Below are positions 36,282 through 45,691 of a stretch of DNA of 64,000 nucleotides, piece by piece. The DNA lies in assembly GCF_000397065.2 (NCBI RefSeq), contig NZ_KE007306.1, forward strand, positions 259,020-323,019, in the 5' to 3' direction. The notes beneath the pieces are model-generated. The model ran no database searches and was not told where the DNA came from. It was given only the letters and a program-made list of their open reading frames with translations. Position numbers and translations under genes: made by a program. The stretch comes from Marinobacter lipolyticus SM19. Its GTDB lineage: Bacteria > Pseudomonadota > Gammaproteobacteria > Pseudomonadales > Oleiphilaceae. Position 1 is the stretch's first letter; every line of letters starts with the position of its first letter.

Positions 36282-36296
36282 GCAGGGGACGTGCCA
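36282..36296 (-). promoter_or_regulatory. Sigma-54 promoter of pilA
   Basis: The minus strand reads TGGCACGTCCCCTGC, which matches the RpoN consensus TGGCACGNNNNTTGC in all but one fixed position. GG and GC are at the required spacing. Predicted start of transcription is near 36270, giving an ~85-nt leader. RpoN with PilR controls pilA in relatives. Confidence 0.85.
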
Positions 36297-36348
36297 ACCT
36301 TATAGACCATCAATTAAATGGCATTATATCAGTAACATGCACACTCTA

Positions 36349-36364
36349 CGTGAACCGCGTCACA
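36349..36364. promoter_or_regulatory. Crp/Vfr-like binding site
   Basis: CGTGAACCGCGTCACA matches TGTGA-N6-TCACA in nine of ten fixed positions. It is between the pilA and pilB genes. Function is inferred. Confidence 0.4.
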
Positions 36365-36404
36365 CACAACTAAAATGTAAAACAATGTCAACCAGCGTCA
36401 GTGT

Positions 36405-36421
36405 GTGACAAATTTCGTCAC
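36405..36421. promoter_or_regulatory. Inverted repeat upstream of pilA promoter, possible PilR enhancer site
   Basis: GTGACAAATTTCGTCAC is a near-perfect palindrome about 110-125 bp upstream of the sigma-54 promoter, a typical distance for an enhancer-binding activator. The minus strand contains TGTCAC, similar to described PilR half-sites. This is inference. Confidence 0.4.
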
Positions 36422-36580
36422 CCACCGGGCGCCACTACCCAAACACACACCCGGCCTATCCTTGAGTTGGATCATGCTTTACAGTTCGTGACTTTCCAAA
36501 GCATGTCCAGCCATCTAAACTCTTGTACATTCGCTCTTGGCAGAGTTTCAGCAACTTAGGCAGCACTCTTTATACCCTTT

Positions 36581-38296
36581 ATGGCTACTAACAAATCCAA
36601 CGTAACGCTTACCGGCCTTGCACGTCGTTTTGTGGAGGATGGGTTGCTTGATGAGGCAACCGCGAAGGATGCCTTTATTCAGGCTTCCCAGAACCGCATT
36701 CCTCTGATCACCTATCTTGTTCAGAACAAACTGGCAGATAGCAGCGGGCTGGCCTTTTCTGCCGCCATGGAGTTTGGCGTGTCCGTTCTGGACCTCAGCG
36801 CCTTCCTTCCTGAAATGCTCCCGGAGAAGGTCGTTGATGAGAAGCTGATCCGGAAACACAACGCGCTGCCTCTATACAAGCGCGGCAATCGCCTTTTTAT
36901 TGCGGTTTCTGACCCCACCAACATCCAGGCTCTGGATGAGATCAAATTCAACACCGGGCTCAGCACAGACGCCGTACTGGTAGATGACGCCAAGCTACAT
37001 GAGGCCATCGAAAAGTACCTTGAATCCCAGGACTCCACTATGGGGGATCTTGAGGATGCCGATCTTGAAGATGTCGAGACTGAGGGTGGAGAGCAAGACA
37101 ACGATAGCGCAGTCAGTGCCAGCGAAGTTGATGACGCGCCAATCGTAAAGTATGTAAATAAGATGCTCCTTGATGCGATTCGCGGGGGGGCATCGGACGT
37201 CCATTTTGAGCCATATGAAAAAGTCTACCGCGTCCGCTATCGGACAGATGGCATTCTGAAAGAAATGTCCCGCCCTTCGATCAAACTTGCCCCCAAGATC
37301 TCGGCCCGGGTAAAAATCATGGCACAACTGGATATTTCAGAGCGTCGGGTTCCCCAGGATGGCCGGATCAAGATGAAGCTGTCCAAGACCAAAGCCATCG
37401 ACTTCCGGGTGAACACACTGCCGACCCTCTGGGGCGAGAAAATCGTTCTGCGAATCCTGGACCCCAGCCAGGCCAAACTGGGCATTGACGTATTGGGGTA
37501 TGAAGAAGAGCAGAAAAAGCTGTATATGGATGCCCTCCAGCAACCGCAGGGCATGATTCTGGTGACCGGTCCCACCGGCTCAGGTAAAACTGTTTCTCTC
37601 TACACTGGACTGAACATTCTGAATACGCCGGAACTGAACATTTCAACTGCGGAGGACCCGGCAGAGATCAACCTGGAAGGCATCAACCAGGTTAACGTGA
37701 ACACCAAAGTCGGCCTGGGCTTTGCTGAAGCCCTTCGGGCGTTTCTGCGGCAGGACCCCGACGTGATCATGGTGGGCGAGATCCGGGATCTGGAAACCGC
37801 AAACATTGCTATCAAGGCCGCCCAAACCGGTCACCTTGTGCTATCGACCCTGCACACCAACAGTGCGGCGGAAACGCTGACGCGGATGATGAACATGGGG
37901 GTACCCGCGTTCAACATCGCCACCTCGGTAAGCCTGATCATTGCCCAGCGATTGGGCCGAAGATTGTGCAGTAGTTGTAGACAACCCGCTAACGTTCCCC
38001 ACGATGTGCTTATAGCCGAAGGGTTCACACAGGAACAAATTGATACAGGCTTCACGTTGTACCGCCCCAAGGGCTGTGATAAATGCAATGGAGGATATAA
38101 AGGCCGCGTCGGTATTTACGAGGTGGTCAAGATTACCGATGAGCTGGCAAACATGATTATGGAAGAAGCCAGCTCCATTAAAATTGCAAAGCAGGCTCAG
38201 GCCGAAGGCTTCCCCAATCTTCGCCAGTCCGCCCTGAAGAAAGTGATTCAGGGTGTGACCAGCCTTGAGGAAGCCAACCGCGTGACGAAGGATTAA
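36581..38296 (+). CDS. pilB: Type IV pilus assembly ATPase
   Basis: PilB is the hexameric ATPase that drives pilus extension. The 571-residue protein has a T2SE N-terminal domain, an acidic linker (~150-185), Asp/Arg-rich SDVHFEPYEKVYRVRYRTDG, Walker A GPTGSGKTVSLY near 330, the Asp box TAEDPAEI, Walker B-type VGEIRDLETANIAIKAAQTGHLVLSTLHTN and a tetracysteine zinc site (CSSCRQPA ... CDKCNGGYKGR). Length is normal. It lies 3 nt before pilC. A G7 tract (37184-37190) occurs before the SDVHFEP codons. Confidence 0.96.
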   Translation: MATNKSNVTLTGLARRFVEDGLLDEATAKDAFIQASQNRIPLITYLVQNKLADSSGLAFSAAMEFGVSVLDLSAFLPEMLPEKVVDEKLIRKHNALPLYKRGNRLFIAVSDPTNIQALDEIKFNTGLSTDAVLVDDAKLHEAIEKYLESQDSTMGDLEDADLEDVETEGGEQDNDSAVSASEVDDAPIVKYVNKMLLDAIRGGASDVHFEPYEKVYRVRYRTDGILKEMSRPSIKLAPKISARVKIMAQLDISERRVPQDGRIKMKLSKTKAIDFRVNTLPTLWGEKIVLRILDPSQAKLGIDVLGYEEEQKKLYMDALQQPQGMILVTGPTGSGKTVSLYTGLNILNTPELNISTAEDPAEINLEGINQVNVNTKVGLGFAEALRAFLRQDPDVIMVGEIRDLETANIAIKAAQTGHLVLSTLHTNSAAETLTRMMNMGVPAFNIATSVSLIIAQRLGRRLCSSCRQPANVPHDVLIAEGFTQEQIDTGFTLYRPKGCDKCNGGYKGRVGIYEVVKITDELANMIMEEASSIKIAKQAQAEGFPNLRQSALKKVIQGVTSLEEANRVTKD

Positions 38297-38298
38297 CC

Positions 38299-39519
38299 AT
38301 GGCAGAAAAAGCACAAAAGCTTCAGGCATTTGTCTGGGAAGGCAAAGACCGTAAAGGCAATAAAACCAAGGGCGAGGTCTCCGGCACCAATCTGGCGCTG
38401 GTGAAAGCCCAGTTGCGGAAACAAGGTATAAACCCGGACAAGGTCAAGAAGAAGCCCAAGCCTCTTTTTGGTGGCAGTAAGAAAATTACGCCGTTCGATA
38501 TCGCCATGTTTACCCGCCAGATGGCAACCATGATGAAAGCCGGTGTTCCGCTCGTTCAAAGCTTTGATATTGTAACGGATGGACTGGAAAACCAGGGGCT
38601 AAAGGAACTCATTGGAGCTATCAGAAACGAAGTTGCCTCGGGCACAAGCTTTGCTGGCGCCCTCCGCAGGCACCCAAAGCATTTTGACGACCTTTACTGC
38701 AACCTTGTGGACTCGGGCGAGAAAGCCGGTGCTCTTGAACAGATGCTTGACCGCATCGCTACCTACCTTGAAAAAACCGAAACATTAAAGAAGAAAGTCA
38801 AAAAGGCGATGACGTACCCGATTGCGGTAATTGTTGTCGCCATCGTTGTCACTGCGATTCTGCTAGTTAAAGTGGTACCTCAATTTGAAAGCCTCTTTCA
38901 GGGTTTTGGTGCGGACCTCCCGGTGTTTACGCAGTTCATCGTCAATCTCTCTGAGTGGATGCAGCAATGGTGGTTTATTGTACTTCTGGGAATTATTGGC
39001 TCGATCTTCCTGTTCAAAGAGGCGAAGCGACGATCGCAGAAATTTTCAGACTTGGTTGATAAATATTTGCTGAAGCTGCCCGTGGTTGGGGAGATTCTCG
39101 ATAAATCTGCAGTGGCCAAGTTCGGCCGGGTTCTATCAACCACCTTCGCTGCGGGTGTACCGCTCGTTGATGCGCTGGAATCGGTATCCGGGGCCACCGG
39201 TAACGCCGTGTATCGGGATGCCGTCAGCAAAATCAAGGATGAGGTTTCCAGCGGCACACAACTTCAGGCGGCCATGAGGCAAACTGACGTTTTCCCGGTT
39301 ATGGCTGTACAGCTGACCGCCATCGGTGAGGAATCCGGCAATCTTGATGAAATGCTGGAGAAAGTCGCAGACCATTACGAGAATGTTGTTGACGACATGG
39401 TTGATAACCTGACAGCACTAATGGAGCCAATGATCATGTCGGTGCTGGGCGTTCTGGTTGGCGGTCTTATCGTCGGCATGTACTTGCCGATTTTCCAGAT
39501 GGGTCAGGTTGTTGGTTAA
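38299..39519 (+). CDS. pilC: Type IV pilus inner-membrane platform protein
   Basis: PilC is the inner-membrane platform working with PilB. The 406-residue sequence has two repeated T2SF domains (FTRQMATMMKAGVPLVQSFDIV and FGRVLSTTFAAGVPLVDALESV) and three membrane helices: TYPIAVIVVAIVVTAILLVKVV, WWFIVLLGIIGSIFLF, and MSVLGVLVGGLIVGMYLPIF. It starts 3 nt after pilB. A REP-like palindrome lies between it and pilD. Confidence 0.96.
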   Translation: MAEKAQKLQAFVWEGKDRKGNKTKGEVSGTNLALVKAQLRKQGINPDKVKKKPKPLFGGSKKITPFDIAMFTRQMATMMKAGVPLVQSFDIVTDGLENQGLKELIGAIRNEVASGTSFAGALRRHPKHFDDLYCNLVDSGEKAGALEQMLDRIATYLEKTETLKKKVKKAMTYPIAVIVVAIVVTAILLVKVVPQFESLFQGFGADLPVFTQFIVNLSEWMQQWWFIVLLGIIGSIFLFKEAKRRSQKFSDLVDKYLLKLPVVGEILDKSAVAKFGRVLSTTFAAGVPLVDALESVSGATGNAVYRDAVSKIKDEVSSGTQLQAAMRQTDVFPVMAVQLTAIGEESGNLDEMLEKVADHYENVVDDMVDNLTALMEPMIMSVLGVLVGGLIVGMYLPIFQMGQVVG

Positions 39520-39530
39520 AGTCCCCGTTG

Positions 39531-39562
39531 TGTCGGGTTACGCTTTGCTAACCCGACCTACA
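39531..39562. repeat. REP-like palindrome, copy 2
   Basis: TGTCGGGTTACGC ... TAACCCGACCTACA lies in the 98-nt gap between pilC and pilD. The two arms of 12-13 nt are complementary. It may stabilise upstream mRNA. Confidence 0.75.
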
Positions 39563-39617
39563 CTTACCATGCTCGCCCGGTTTCCGGTTTTTACTGATCC
39601 AGCTGTTCGGATATTCC

Positions 39618-40493
39618 ATGCAAATTCTTGATTCCCTGCTGGCCACGCCGTGGCTTTTGTACTTGTCGGTCGTTCTTTTCTCCCTGTGTATTGGCAGCTT
39701 TCTGAACGTGGTGATTCTTCGCTTACCGAAGATGATGCACCAGGACTGGCGCTGTCAGTGCGAGGAGTTTCTGGAGTTACCGGAGGGACAACGCAAGCCT
39801 GAAGCGGCGATTACCCTGTCATCCCCAGCCTCTACCTGCCCTTCCTGCGATCACAGGATCCGGGCCTGGGAGAACATTCCGGTGATCAGCTATCTGGTGC
39901 TGGGCGGTAAATGTTCGTCCTGCAAGACGCGGATCTCGCCCCGTTACCCGATCATTGAGGCATTGACGGCAATTTTCTCGGTTGTGACCATCGCCATTCT
40001 TGGTCCGTCGGTGTCATCGCTTCTGGCTCTGCTCCTGGTGTGGTCGCTGGTGGCGATGACAATGATCGATTTTGATACCCAGTTGTTGCCAGACAGCATG
40101 ACCCTGCCGCTGATGTGGTTGGGACTGGTGCTGAATTACTTTGGTGTGCTGACGGACTTTCACAGTGCTTTCTGGGGCGCAGTGGCAGGCTATCTGTCCC
40201 TGTGGTCGGTGTACTGGCTGTTCAAACTGGTTACCGGCAAGGAAGGTATGGGGCATGGGGATTTCAAGCTGTTGGCGGCCCTGGGGGCCTGGCTGGGCTG
40301 GCAGTTGTTGCCGGCGGTGATTCTGTTGTCGTCGGTGGTTGGGGCCATTGTGGGGATATCCCTGATGGTGTTCCGCAAGCACGGGCGTGAGGTGCCGATT
40401 CCGTTTGGGCCCTATCTGGCGGCAGCCGGGTTGTTATGCTTGTGGTTCGGTGCCGAGATTCAGGCTTGGTGGTTTGGATTCCTGGGGGCGTAA
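39618..40493 (+). CDS. pilD: Prepilin peptidase/N-methyltransferase
   Basis: PilD cleaves prepilin leaders and methylates the new N-terminus. The 291-residue membrane protein has the tetracysteine motif CPSC ... CSSC (Cys74, 77, 99, 102) and two catalytic Asp sites: MIDFDTQLLPDSMTLP and GHGDFKLLAALGAWLGW (GxGDxK-type). There are about seven to eight membrane helices. The TAA stop shares its last base with the coaE ATG (TAATG), so translation is coupled. It would process the PilA in this window. Confidence 0.96.
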   Translation: MQILDSLLATPWLLYLSVVLFSLCIGSFLNVVILRLPKMMHQDWRCQCEEFLELPEGQRKPEAAITLSSPASTCPSCDHRIRAWENIPVISYLVLGGKCSSCKTRISPRYPIIEALTAIFSVVTIAILGPSVSSLLALLLVWSLVAMTMIDFDTQLLPDSMTLPLMWLGLVLNYFGVLTDFHSAFWGAVAGYLSLWSVYWLFKLVTGKEGMGHGDFKLLAALGAWLGWQLLPAVILLSSVVGAIVGISLMVFRKHGREVPIPFGPYLAAAGLLCLWFGAEIQAWWFGFLGA

Positions 40494-41092
40494 TGGCGGT
40501 TATCGGGTTAACCGGGGGGATTGGCTCCGGCAAGTCTACCGTGGCGCGGATGTTTGGGGCGCTGGGTGTGCACTGGGTGGATGCGGACGATGTGGCCCGG
40601 CAGGTGGTTGAACCGGGCACGCCAGCTCTGACCCGGATTGCGGAGCATTTCGGGGCAGACATCCTGCAGGCGGACGGCTCTCTTGACCGAGCCCGGTTGC
40701 GAACCATTGTATTTGAGCAGCCGGAGGAGCGGGCCTGGCTCGAGGGACTGCTGCATCCGGTGATCCGGGAGGAGTTGATTCGTCAGCTTCATCCAGCCGA
40801 CTATTCCCTGCCCTATGTGCTGCTGGTGTCACCGCTGTTGCTGGAAACCGACCAGCACCAGTTGGTGGAAAAAGTCGTGGTGGTGGATGTGCCGGTGGAG
40901 GTTCAGCTGTCACGCACCATGGCCCGCGATGATAACGATAAAGCACAGGTGGAGCGTATCATCGCCGCCCAGATGCCCCGCGAAAAGCGTCTGCAAAAAG
41001 CAGATGAGGTGGTGGATAATAATGAGGTGTTGAGCAACGTGGAACGGCAGGTTGGTGAGCTGCACAAGAAGTTTATGGTGGCCTTTGGGTAA
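40493..41092 (+). CDS. coaE: Dephospho-CoA kinase
   Basis: CoaE performs the last step of coenzyme A synthesis. The 199-residue protein begins MAVIGLTGGIGSGKSTVARM, the P-loop; VDADDVARQVVEPG, LDRARLRTIVF, and VDVPVEVQLSRTMARDDND follow. The frame is open upstream to 40436, but the ATG at 40493 overlaps the pilD stop and has GGGGGCG close upstream. pilD-coaE is a well-known gammaproteobacterial pairing. yacG, which normally comes next, is displaced here to 45359. Confidence 0.95.
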   Translation: MAVIGLTGGIGSGKSTVARMFGALGVHWVDADDVARQVVEPGTPALTRIAEHFGADILQADGSLDRARLRTIVFEQPEERAWLEGLLHPVIREELIRQLHPADYSLPYVLLVSPLLLETDQHQLVEKVVVVDVPVEVQLSRTMARDDNDKAQVERIIAAQMPREKRLQKADEVVDNNEVLSNVERQVGELHKKFMVAFG

Positions 41093-42164
41093 GAACACTC
41101 TGGCAGTCCTGGGAGTCTTGCTTGCGGTATCAGGAACGGTTATTCCGGCCCACGCCGCCGACCCCGTCTTCATCATCAAAGACCCAGCCGTGCGCGATAT
41201 TCTCTCACCAGAATCGTTGCCGCCCGATTTTTACGATTTCTCTCCCGAGGACTACTGGCTGGAACCCCGGGACACCTACTGGATAATCGCAAGTAACTGG
41301 GTGCTGCGCCAGGAACGCACCCAGGGCTCCCGTATTCAGGCTCTTGGTGAATGGGCCGACCGCACGTTTTCCGGTGCCGATGCCGGGCTTCCCAACAATG
41401 AAAGTTACTTACGACTAGGCTTCGCTACCGAATCCGAGTACGGCGATCCGGCGCAACTGGATCCTGAGGCGCGGTTTCGTCTGGATATCCCCACCGTTGA
41501 AGAAAAGCTGCGACTGGTCATCGAGAGTGAGAGCGATGAACTGATTCCCCTGGCCGAACGACGCCGGAACCGCCAGTTAACCGAGGAAGAACGCTCGGAA
41601 ACCGAGGCCACCGGTGCGTTGCGTTACCTGTCAGAGGTCGGGGATGCGATCAATCTCAGTAACGATGTCGGTGTCCGGCTACGCTTTCCTACAGACGCCT
41701 TCTGGCGGGTAACGGCGGACAAGCGCTGGCAACTGGACGACAGCTGGAACCTGAAAGCAGAACAGCGGCTTTTCTACTTTCACCAGGACGGCTGGGGTAC
41801 GAGGACGTGGCTGGGAGTTGGCCGGGATCTTGGCAATGGCTGGAAATTCCTGTCAGCCAGTGAGATGGAGTGGGTTCACGAAAAGCGCAAGTTCGAGATG
41901 GCGCAAACCCTTAATTTCCATAAACGCCTGAACAACCGCGCCACCCTGAGCCCACGCGTGGGTATGCTGGGCGAGAGTCAGCCGACCTGGCGGCAAACCT
42001 CTGTTTTTGCGGACGTGACTTATCGGTACCGGTTACACAGTGACTGGCTGTTTGGCGAGATCATTCCGGCACTGGAGTTCCCCAGGGACGAAAGTTTCAA
42101 GGACCGGGGCTCGCTGATTTTGCGGATTGAGCTGTATTTCTCGGGTACCATTGACCGATCATGA
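41085..42164 (+). CDS. Exported protein of unknown function (beta-rich, likely outer membrane)
   Basis: This ~360-residue product is not recognised. If it starts at TTG 41085, it has a clean signal peptide (GKNTLAVLGVLLAVSGTVIPAHA^ADP). The frame is open from 41052, inside coaE, but that N-terminus would be unusual. Residues ~190-360 have alternating polar/hydrophobic strands (WRVTADKRWQLDDSWNLKAEQR, TWRQTSVFADVTYRYRLHSDW, LILRIELYF), which suggest a small beta-barrel. It overlaps coaE by 8 bp and trmO by 4 bp, so it is co-translated with these. No catalytic motif is seen. Confidence 0.7.
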   Translation: MGKNTLAVLGVLLAVSGTVIPAHAADPVFIIKDPAVRDILSPESLPPDFYDFSPEDYWLEPRDTYWIIASNWVLRQERTQGSRIQALGEWADRTFSGADAGLPNNESYLRLGFATESEYGDPAQLDPEARFRLDIPTVEEKLRLVIESESDELIPLAERRRNRQLTEEERSETEATGALRYLSEVGDAINLSNDVGVRLRFPTDAFWRVTADKRWQLDDSWNLKAEQRLFYFHQDGWGTRTWLGVGRDLGNGWKFLSASEMEWVHEKRKFEMAQTLNFHKRLNNRATLSPRVGMLGESQPTWRQTSVFADVTYRYRLHSDWLFGEIIPALEFPRDESFKDRGSLILRIELYFSGTIDRS

Positions 42165-42892
42165 CCTACACACCTCAAGACGCACTGACGTTAACGCCCA
42201 TTGCCCATGCCCGCTCCTGCTTCAGGGACAAGTTCGGGGTTCCCCGCCAGCCGGGACTGACCCGCCATGCCCGCGCCGACCTGGTGATCGCCTCGCCGTT
42301 TGACCGGGAGGATGCCTTCCGGGGTCTGGAGACCGCCAGCCACCTGTGGCTGACCTTCCAGTTCCATGAGGCCGTCCGCGAGGAGTGGCGGCCAGTGGTT
42401 CGCCCTCCACGTCTTGGAGGCAATCGCAAGATGGGCGTGTTTGCCAGCCGATCGCCATTCCGCCCCAACAGTCTGGGATTATCGGTGGTACGTAATGAAG
42501 GCTTGCGACGGGAAAAAGGCCGGTTGATCCTGCAGATCAGCGATCACGACCTGATTGAAGGCACGCCCATCCTCGACATCAAACCCTACCTGCCGTTTGC
42601 GGACTCAATACCCGATGCCAGCCTGGGCTGGGCAGATTCGCCGCCAACTGAGCGCCTGCCGGTGGTGTTTCTGGACGAGGCGGAGACCCAACTGGCCGCC
42701 CTGCCCGCGGAAACTTACCCCGAGCTGCGGTTGCTGATTGAAGATGTGGTGAGCTATGACCCACGACCGTCCTTCCGCAGAGGACGGGAAGAGGAGCGGA
42801 TTTACGGCGCACACTTGTACGACTTGAACGTGCGCTTCCGTTTTATTCATGATCCCGGCGGGGAACGTGTCGAAGTGCTGACGGTCTGTTAA
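42161..42892 (+). CDS. trmO: tRNA (N6-threonylcarbamoyladenosine37-N6)-methyltransferase
   Basis: TrmO (TsaA) methylates t6A at position 37 of some tRNAs. The 243-residue protein contains the TsaA beta-barrel domain with FGVPRQPGLTRHARADLVI, HLWLTFQFHEAV, GVFASRSPFRPNSLGLSVV and DIKPYLPFADSIPDA, all diagnostic; the C-terminal part (SYDPRPSFRRGREEERIYG) is the usual E. coli-like extension. The ATG overlaps the preceding stop by 4 bp (ATGA). Confidence 0.93.
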   Translation: MTYTPQDALTLTPIAHARSCFRDKFGVPRQPGLTRHARADLVIASPFDREDAFRGLETASHLWLTFQFHEAVREEWRPVVRPPRLGGNRKMGVFASRSPFRPNSLGLSVVRNEGLRREKGRLILQISDHDLIEGTPILDIKPYLPFADSIPDASLGWADSPPTERLPVVFLDEAETQLAALPAETYPELRLLIEDVVSYDPRPSFRRGREEERIYGAHLYDLNVRFRFIHDPGGERVEVLTVC

Positions 42893-42959
42893 ACTCGACA
42901 GAGTTTATGGCGGTTGATCTATTTATAAAAAGGAATCGTCAGTTCACCAGTCACAGGGA

Positions 42960-45320
42960 ATGCGTGCCTTGCCTTTGATCCGGTTATTCAAGCGAATGGG
43001 TGTACGGCCACTGGCTGCGAGGCTACTGGTGTACGTGCTGCTATTCGCCATTGTGCTGTCACTGGCAGCCACCGGCCTGCAGATGATCGGCGAATACGAA
43101 CGTCGTACCGAAGAGCTCCGCAACACCCAGACGAAGGCGGCCGAGCTGATTTCCGGCAGCATGAGCAACAACATCTGGCTGATGAATTTCAGCGAGGTCG
43201 CCAATAGCCTGGACGACATGCGGGCGATACCGGTCATCCAGCATGCCCAGGTAACGATCACCGACGGCGAAACATTCAGCACCGGCACTTACCCCGAGGG
43301 CCGGGTCATTTCCCAATCGTTTCCACTGGTCTTCAATCGCTCTTCTATCAACACCCCCCAGAACCTCGGCACCCTCACCATTACGTCCTCGGTGGAACAG
43401 GTTCACAAGGAACTGATGGATCGGGCCCTGATGACCCTGGGCTTTCAGTCACTGATCCTGCTGCTGGGTTCCCTGGGGCTGTTGCTGATCGTCAGGATGA
43501 CCATCTCACGGCACCTGGAGACCATGGCGGACTATGCCGCGCGCCTGAATCTGGATGCTCTGATCGAACCGCTGCACCTTCGACGTAAATCGCCGAAACA
43601 CAATGATGAACTCAGCGAGCTCGAACAGGCACTGAACAAGATGCGGCTTCAGTTGCTGGAAGACACCCGCTCCCTGCGCCAGACCACTATTCAGTCACAG
43701 GGTGAACGCGACGAGGCGGTCCGGGCCAATCATGCCAAGAATCAGTTCCTGGCCAATGTCAGCCACGAACTTCGTATTCCGCTGCAGTCTGTACTTGGCT
43801 ATGCCAACCTGCTGACGGACACGCCCCTGGACCAGGAGCAGCGGGAGTTTGTGCAGACCCTGCTGAGTGCCTCCGAGAGCCTGTCGGCAATCATTAATGA
43901 CCTGCTGGACATCTCCAGCATGGAAGCCGGCAAGCTGGTACTGGAAGATCTCCCGTTCGATCTGCGGGAAACCCTCAACGACCTGGTGCATATGCTCGGC
44001 ACCCGCGCCCGTGAGAAGGGGCTGGCACTGGAACTGCGGGTAGACGAAAACCTCCCGTGGGCGCTTCGTGGCGACCCGGTTCGGGTGCGGCAGATTCTGC
44101 TGAACCTGACCTCCAATGCCATCAAGTTCACCGATTCCGGGCATGTGCTGATCAGCGTTGAAGTGCTTGGCCGCAAGGATAACCTGGTACGCGTGCGTCT
44201 GGCGGTCGAAGATACCGGGGTAGGTATCAGCCCGGAGGATCTCCCGCTGGTGTACGAGCCCTACGTCCAGCTTGGCCAGAGTTTCCAGCGGCAGCTTCCT
44301 GGCGCCGGGCTGGGTCTGACCATCTGCCGCCAACTGATCAGTCTGATGGATGGCTCTCTGGATGTGGAAAGTCGCCCTGGCGAAGGCACCACATTCTGGG
44401 CGGAACTGTCGATGCCGGTGGCACCGGAAAGTTCAACCCGTATCCGACCGGATACCCGCATGGTCCAGGGGCGGCGCATTCTGGTCGTGGACTCCTACGA
44501 ATTGTCCCGCAAGATCACTCTGGAGATGCTGTCACGCCACGACCTGCATATTGAGGCGGTCAAATCCGCGGGCGAAGCCCTGACCTCCATACGTCTGGCG
44601 TCGGACAACCAGCATCCGTTCGATGCCATCGTACTGGACGGTTTCGTACCGGATATGGACAGTGACCTGCTGTGCCGGCAGATCCGCAGCAATCCCCAGT
44701 GGACCGATACCCGCCTGTTGTTGCTGTCATCCAACCCCCAGCGAGGCGACGCTGAGCATTTCCGCCAGGCCGGAGCAGACGCGTTTCTGAGTAAGTCGCT
44801 GCGGGAGTCCTGCCTAATTCCGATTCTCCATCAGCTGTTCGCTGACAGGGCTTCCGATGAGCGCCGGTTCCTTACCCGTTTCTCGCTTCAGTCCGTGAGC
44901 GAACCATCGCGACGCAAGGAACTGCCCTGTGGCCGAATGAAAGTATTGCTGGTAGAGGACAACCCGGTGAATCGCACGCTGACCCGGCGCTTGCTGGAAA
45001 AGCTGGGTTGCGATGTGATGACCGCTAACGACGGAGAAATTGCCGCCAGTCTCTGGCAACTGCATCCTTTCGACCTGGTGTTCATGGATTGCGTTATGCC
45101 TCGGGTGGACGGGTTTGAGGCGACCCGACGCCTGCGTCAGTGGGAAATTGACCATGGCCGCGAACGGGTACCGGTCGTCGCGCTGACCGCCAGTGCCATG
45201 GAGAAGGATGAGGAACGGTGTCGTGAGGCAGGGATGGATTCTTTTGTTGCCAAGCCTGTCAATATTGAAATGTTGCGGGCAGTACTGGAACAATACTGTC
45301 AGGCATCCGCGCCCTCCTGA
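42960..45320 (+). CDS. Hybrid sensor histidine kinase with two receiver domains
   Basis: A 786-residue membrane kinase. Membrane helices near 20-42 and 158-182 enclose a ~115-residue periplasmic sensor; a HAMP-like linker follows. The H-box is [18 protein letters not shown] with His269, the N-box [16 protein letters not shown], and G-boxes [13 protein letters not shown] and [12 protein letters not shown]. Receiver 1 (~512-630) starts [12 protein letters not shown], so the usual acidic pair is weakened, but it keeps LDGFVPDMD. Receiver 2 (~660-780) is canonical (LLVEDN, FMDCVMP, ALTASAM, KPV). No HPt domain is visible, unlike BarA/GacS. Signal and partner regulator are unknown. Confidence 0.9.
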   Translation: MRALPLIRLFKRMGVRPLAARLLVYVLLFAIVLSLAATGLQMIGEYERRTEELRNTQTKAAELISGSMSNNIWLMNFSEVANSLDDMRAIPVIQHAQVTITDGETFSTGTYPEGRVISQSFPLVFNRSSINTPQNLGTLTITSSVEQVHKELMDRALMTLGFQSLILLLGSLGLLLIVRMTISRHLETMADYAARLNLDALIEPLHLRRKSPKHNDELSELEQALNKMRLQLLEDTRSLRQTTIQSQGERDEAVRANHAKNQFLANVSHELRIPLQSVLGYANLLTDTPLDQEQREFVQTLLSASESLSAIINDLLDISSMEAGKLVLEDLPFDLRETLNDLVHMLGTRAREKGLALELRVDENLPWALRGDPVRVRQILLNLTSNAIKFTDSGHVLISVEVLGRKDNLVRVRLAVEDTGVGISPEDLPLVYEPYVQLGQSFQRQLPGAGLGLTICRQLISLMDGSLDVESRPGEGTTFWAELSMPVAPESSTRIRPDTRMVQGRRILVVDSYELSRKITLEMLSRHDLHIEAVKSAGEALTSIRLASDNQHPFDAIVLDGFVPDMDSDLLCRQIRSNPQWTDTRLLLLSSNPQRGDAEHFRQAGADAFLSKSLRESCLIPILHQLFADRASDERRFLTRFSLQSVSEPSRRKELPCGRMKVLLVEDNPVNRTLTRRLLEKLGCDVMTANDGEIAASLWQLHPFDLVFMDCVMPRVDGFEATRRLRQWEIDHGRERVPVVALTASAMEKDEERCREAGMDSFVAKPVNIEMLRAVLEQYCQASAPS

Positions 45321-45358
45321 TCCACTGGCTGAAGACACCGAAGGTTTCCCTGGAAATA

Positions 45359-45550
45359 ATGATGAAAGTAGAGTGCCCCAACTGCAAAAAATCCGTCGAA
45401 TGGAGCGAAAGCAACCCTTTCCGCCCCTTCTGCTGCGAGCGCTGCAAGCTGATTGACCTTGGCGCCTGGGCCAACGAAGAGTACCGGGTTCCTGCCCAGA
45501 ATGTGTCGCCGGACGATCTCGACCAGCTGGACGACGACACCCGGCACTAA
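45359..45550 (+). CDS. yacG: YacG, zinc-binding DNA gyrase inhibitor
   Basis: A 63-residue protein with four zinc ligands: VECPNCKK (Cys6, Cys9) and [12 protein letters not shown] (Cys25/26, Cys29). Then [11 protein letters not shown], the conserved YacG tail, and an acidic end. YacG binds GyrB and limits gyrase. ATG 45359 or 45362 may be the start. It normally sits next to coaE; here three genes lie between. Confidence 0.93.
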   Translation: MMKVECPNCKKSVEWSESNPFRPFCCERCKLIDLGAWANEEYRVPAQNVSPDDLDQLDDDTRH

Positions 45551-45691
45551 TGCTGTATTAACAGGCCCTTACCCCGTTTTAAGTTGAGCCGCCCGCAACG
45601 GCCCGTTACCATGCGTGCATTCGAACAATCGCTGGCACCGGCCTGTTCCGGTGCCGGACTTCGTTCATTGACCCATAAAGGTAGTAAAAGA

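Larger units (their letters stand above)
36186..36580. promoter_or_regulatory. pilA-pilB divergent intergenic region (395 bp)
   Basis: No gene is visible here. The pilA side has a sigma-54 promoter (36282-36296), an upstream inverted repeat suited for an enhancer-binding activator (36405-36421), and a Crp/Vfr-like site (36349-36364). The pilB side has no recognisable promoter, and only a distant AGG lies upstream of its ATG. Confidence 0.7.

Noticed and set aside
42960..45320. BarA/GacS sensor kinase
   Set aside because: Two receiver domains and no HPt domain; domain order differs from GacS/BarA, so the symbol was not given.
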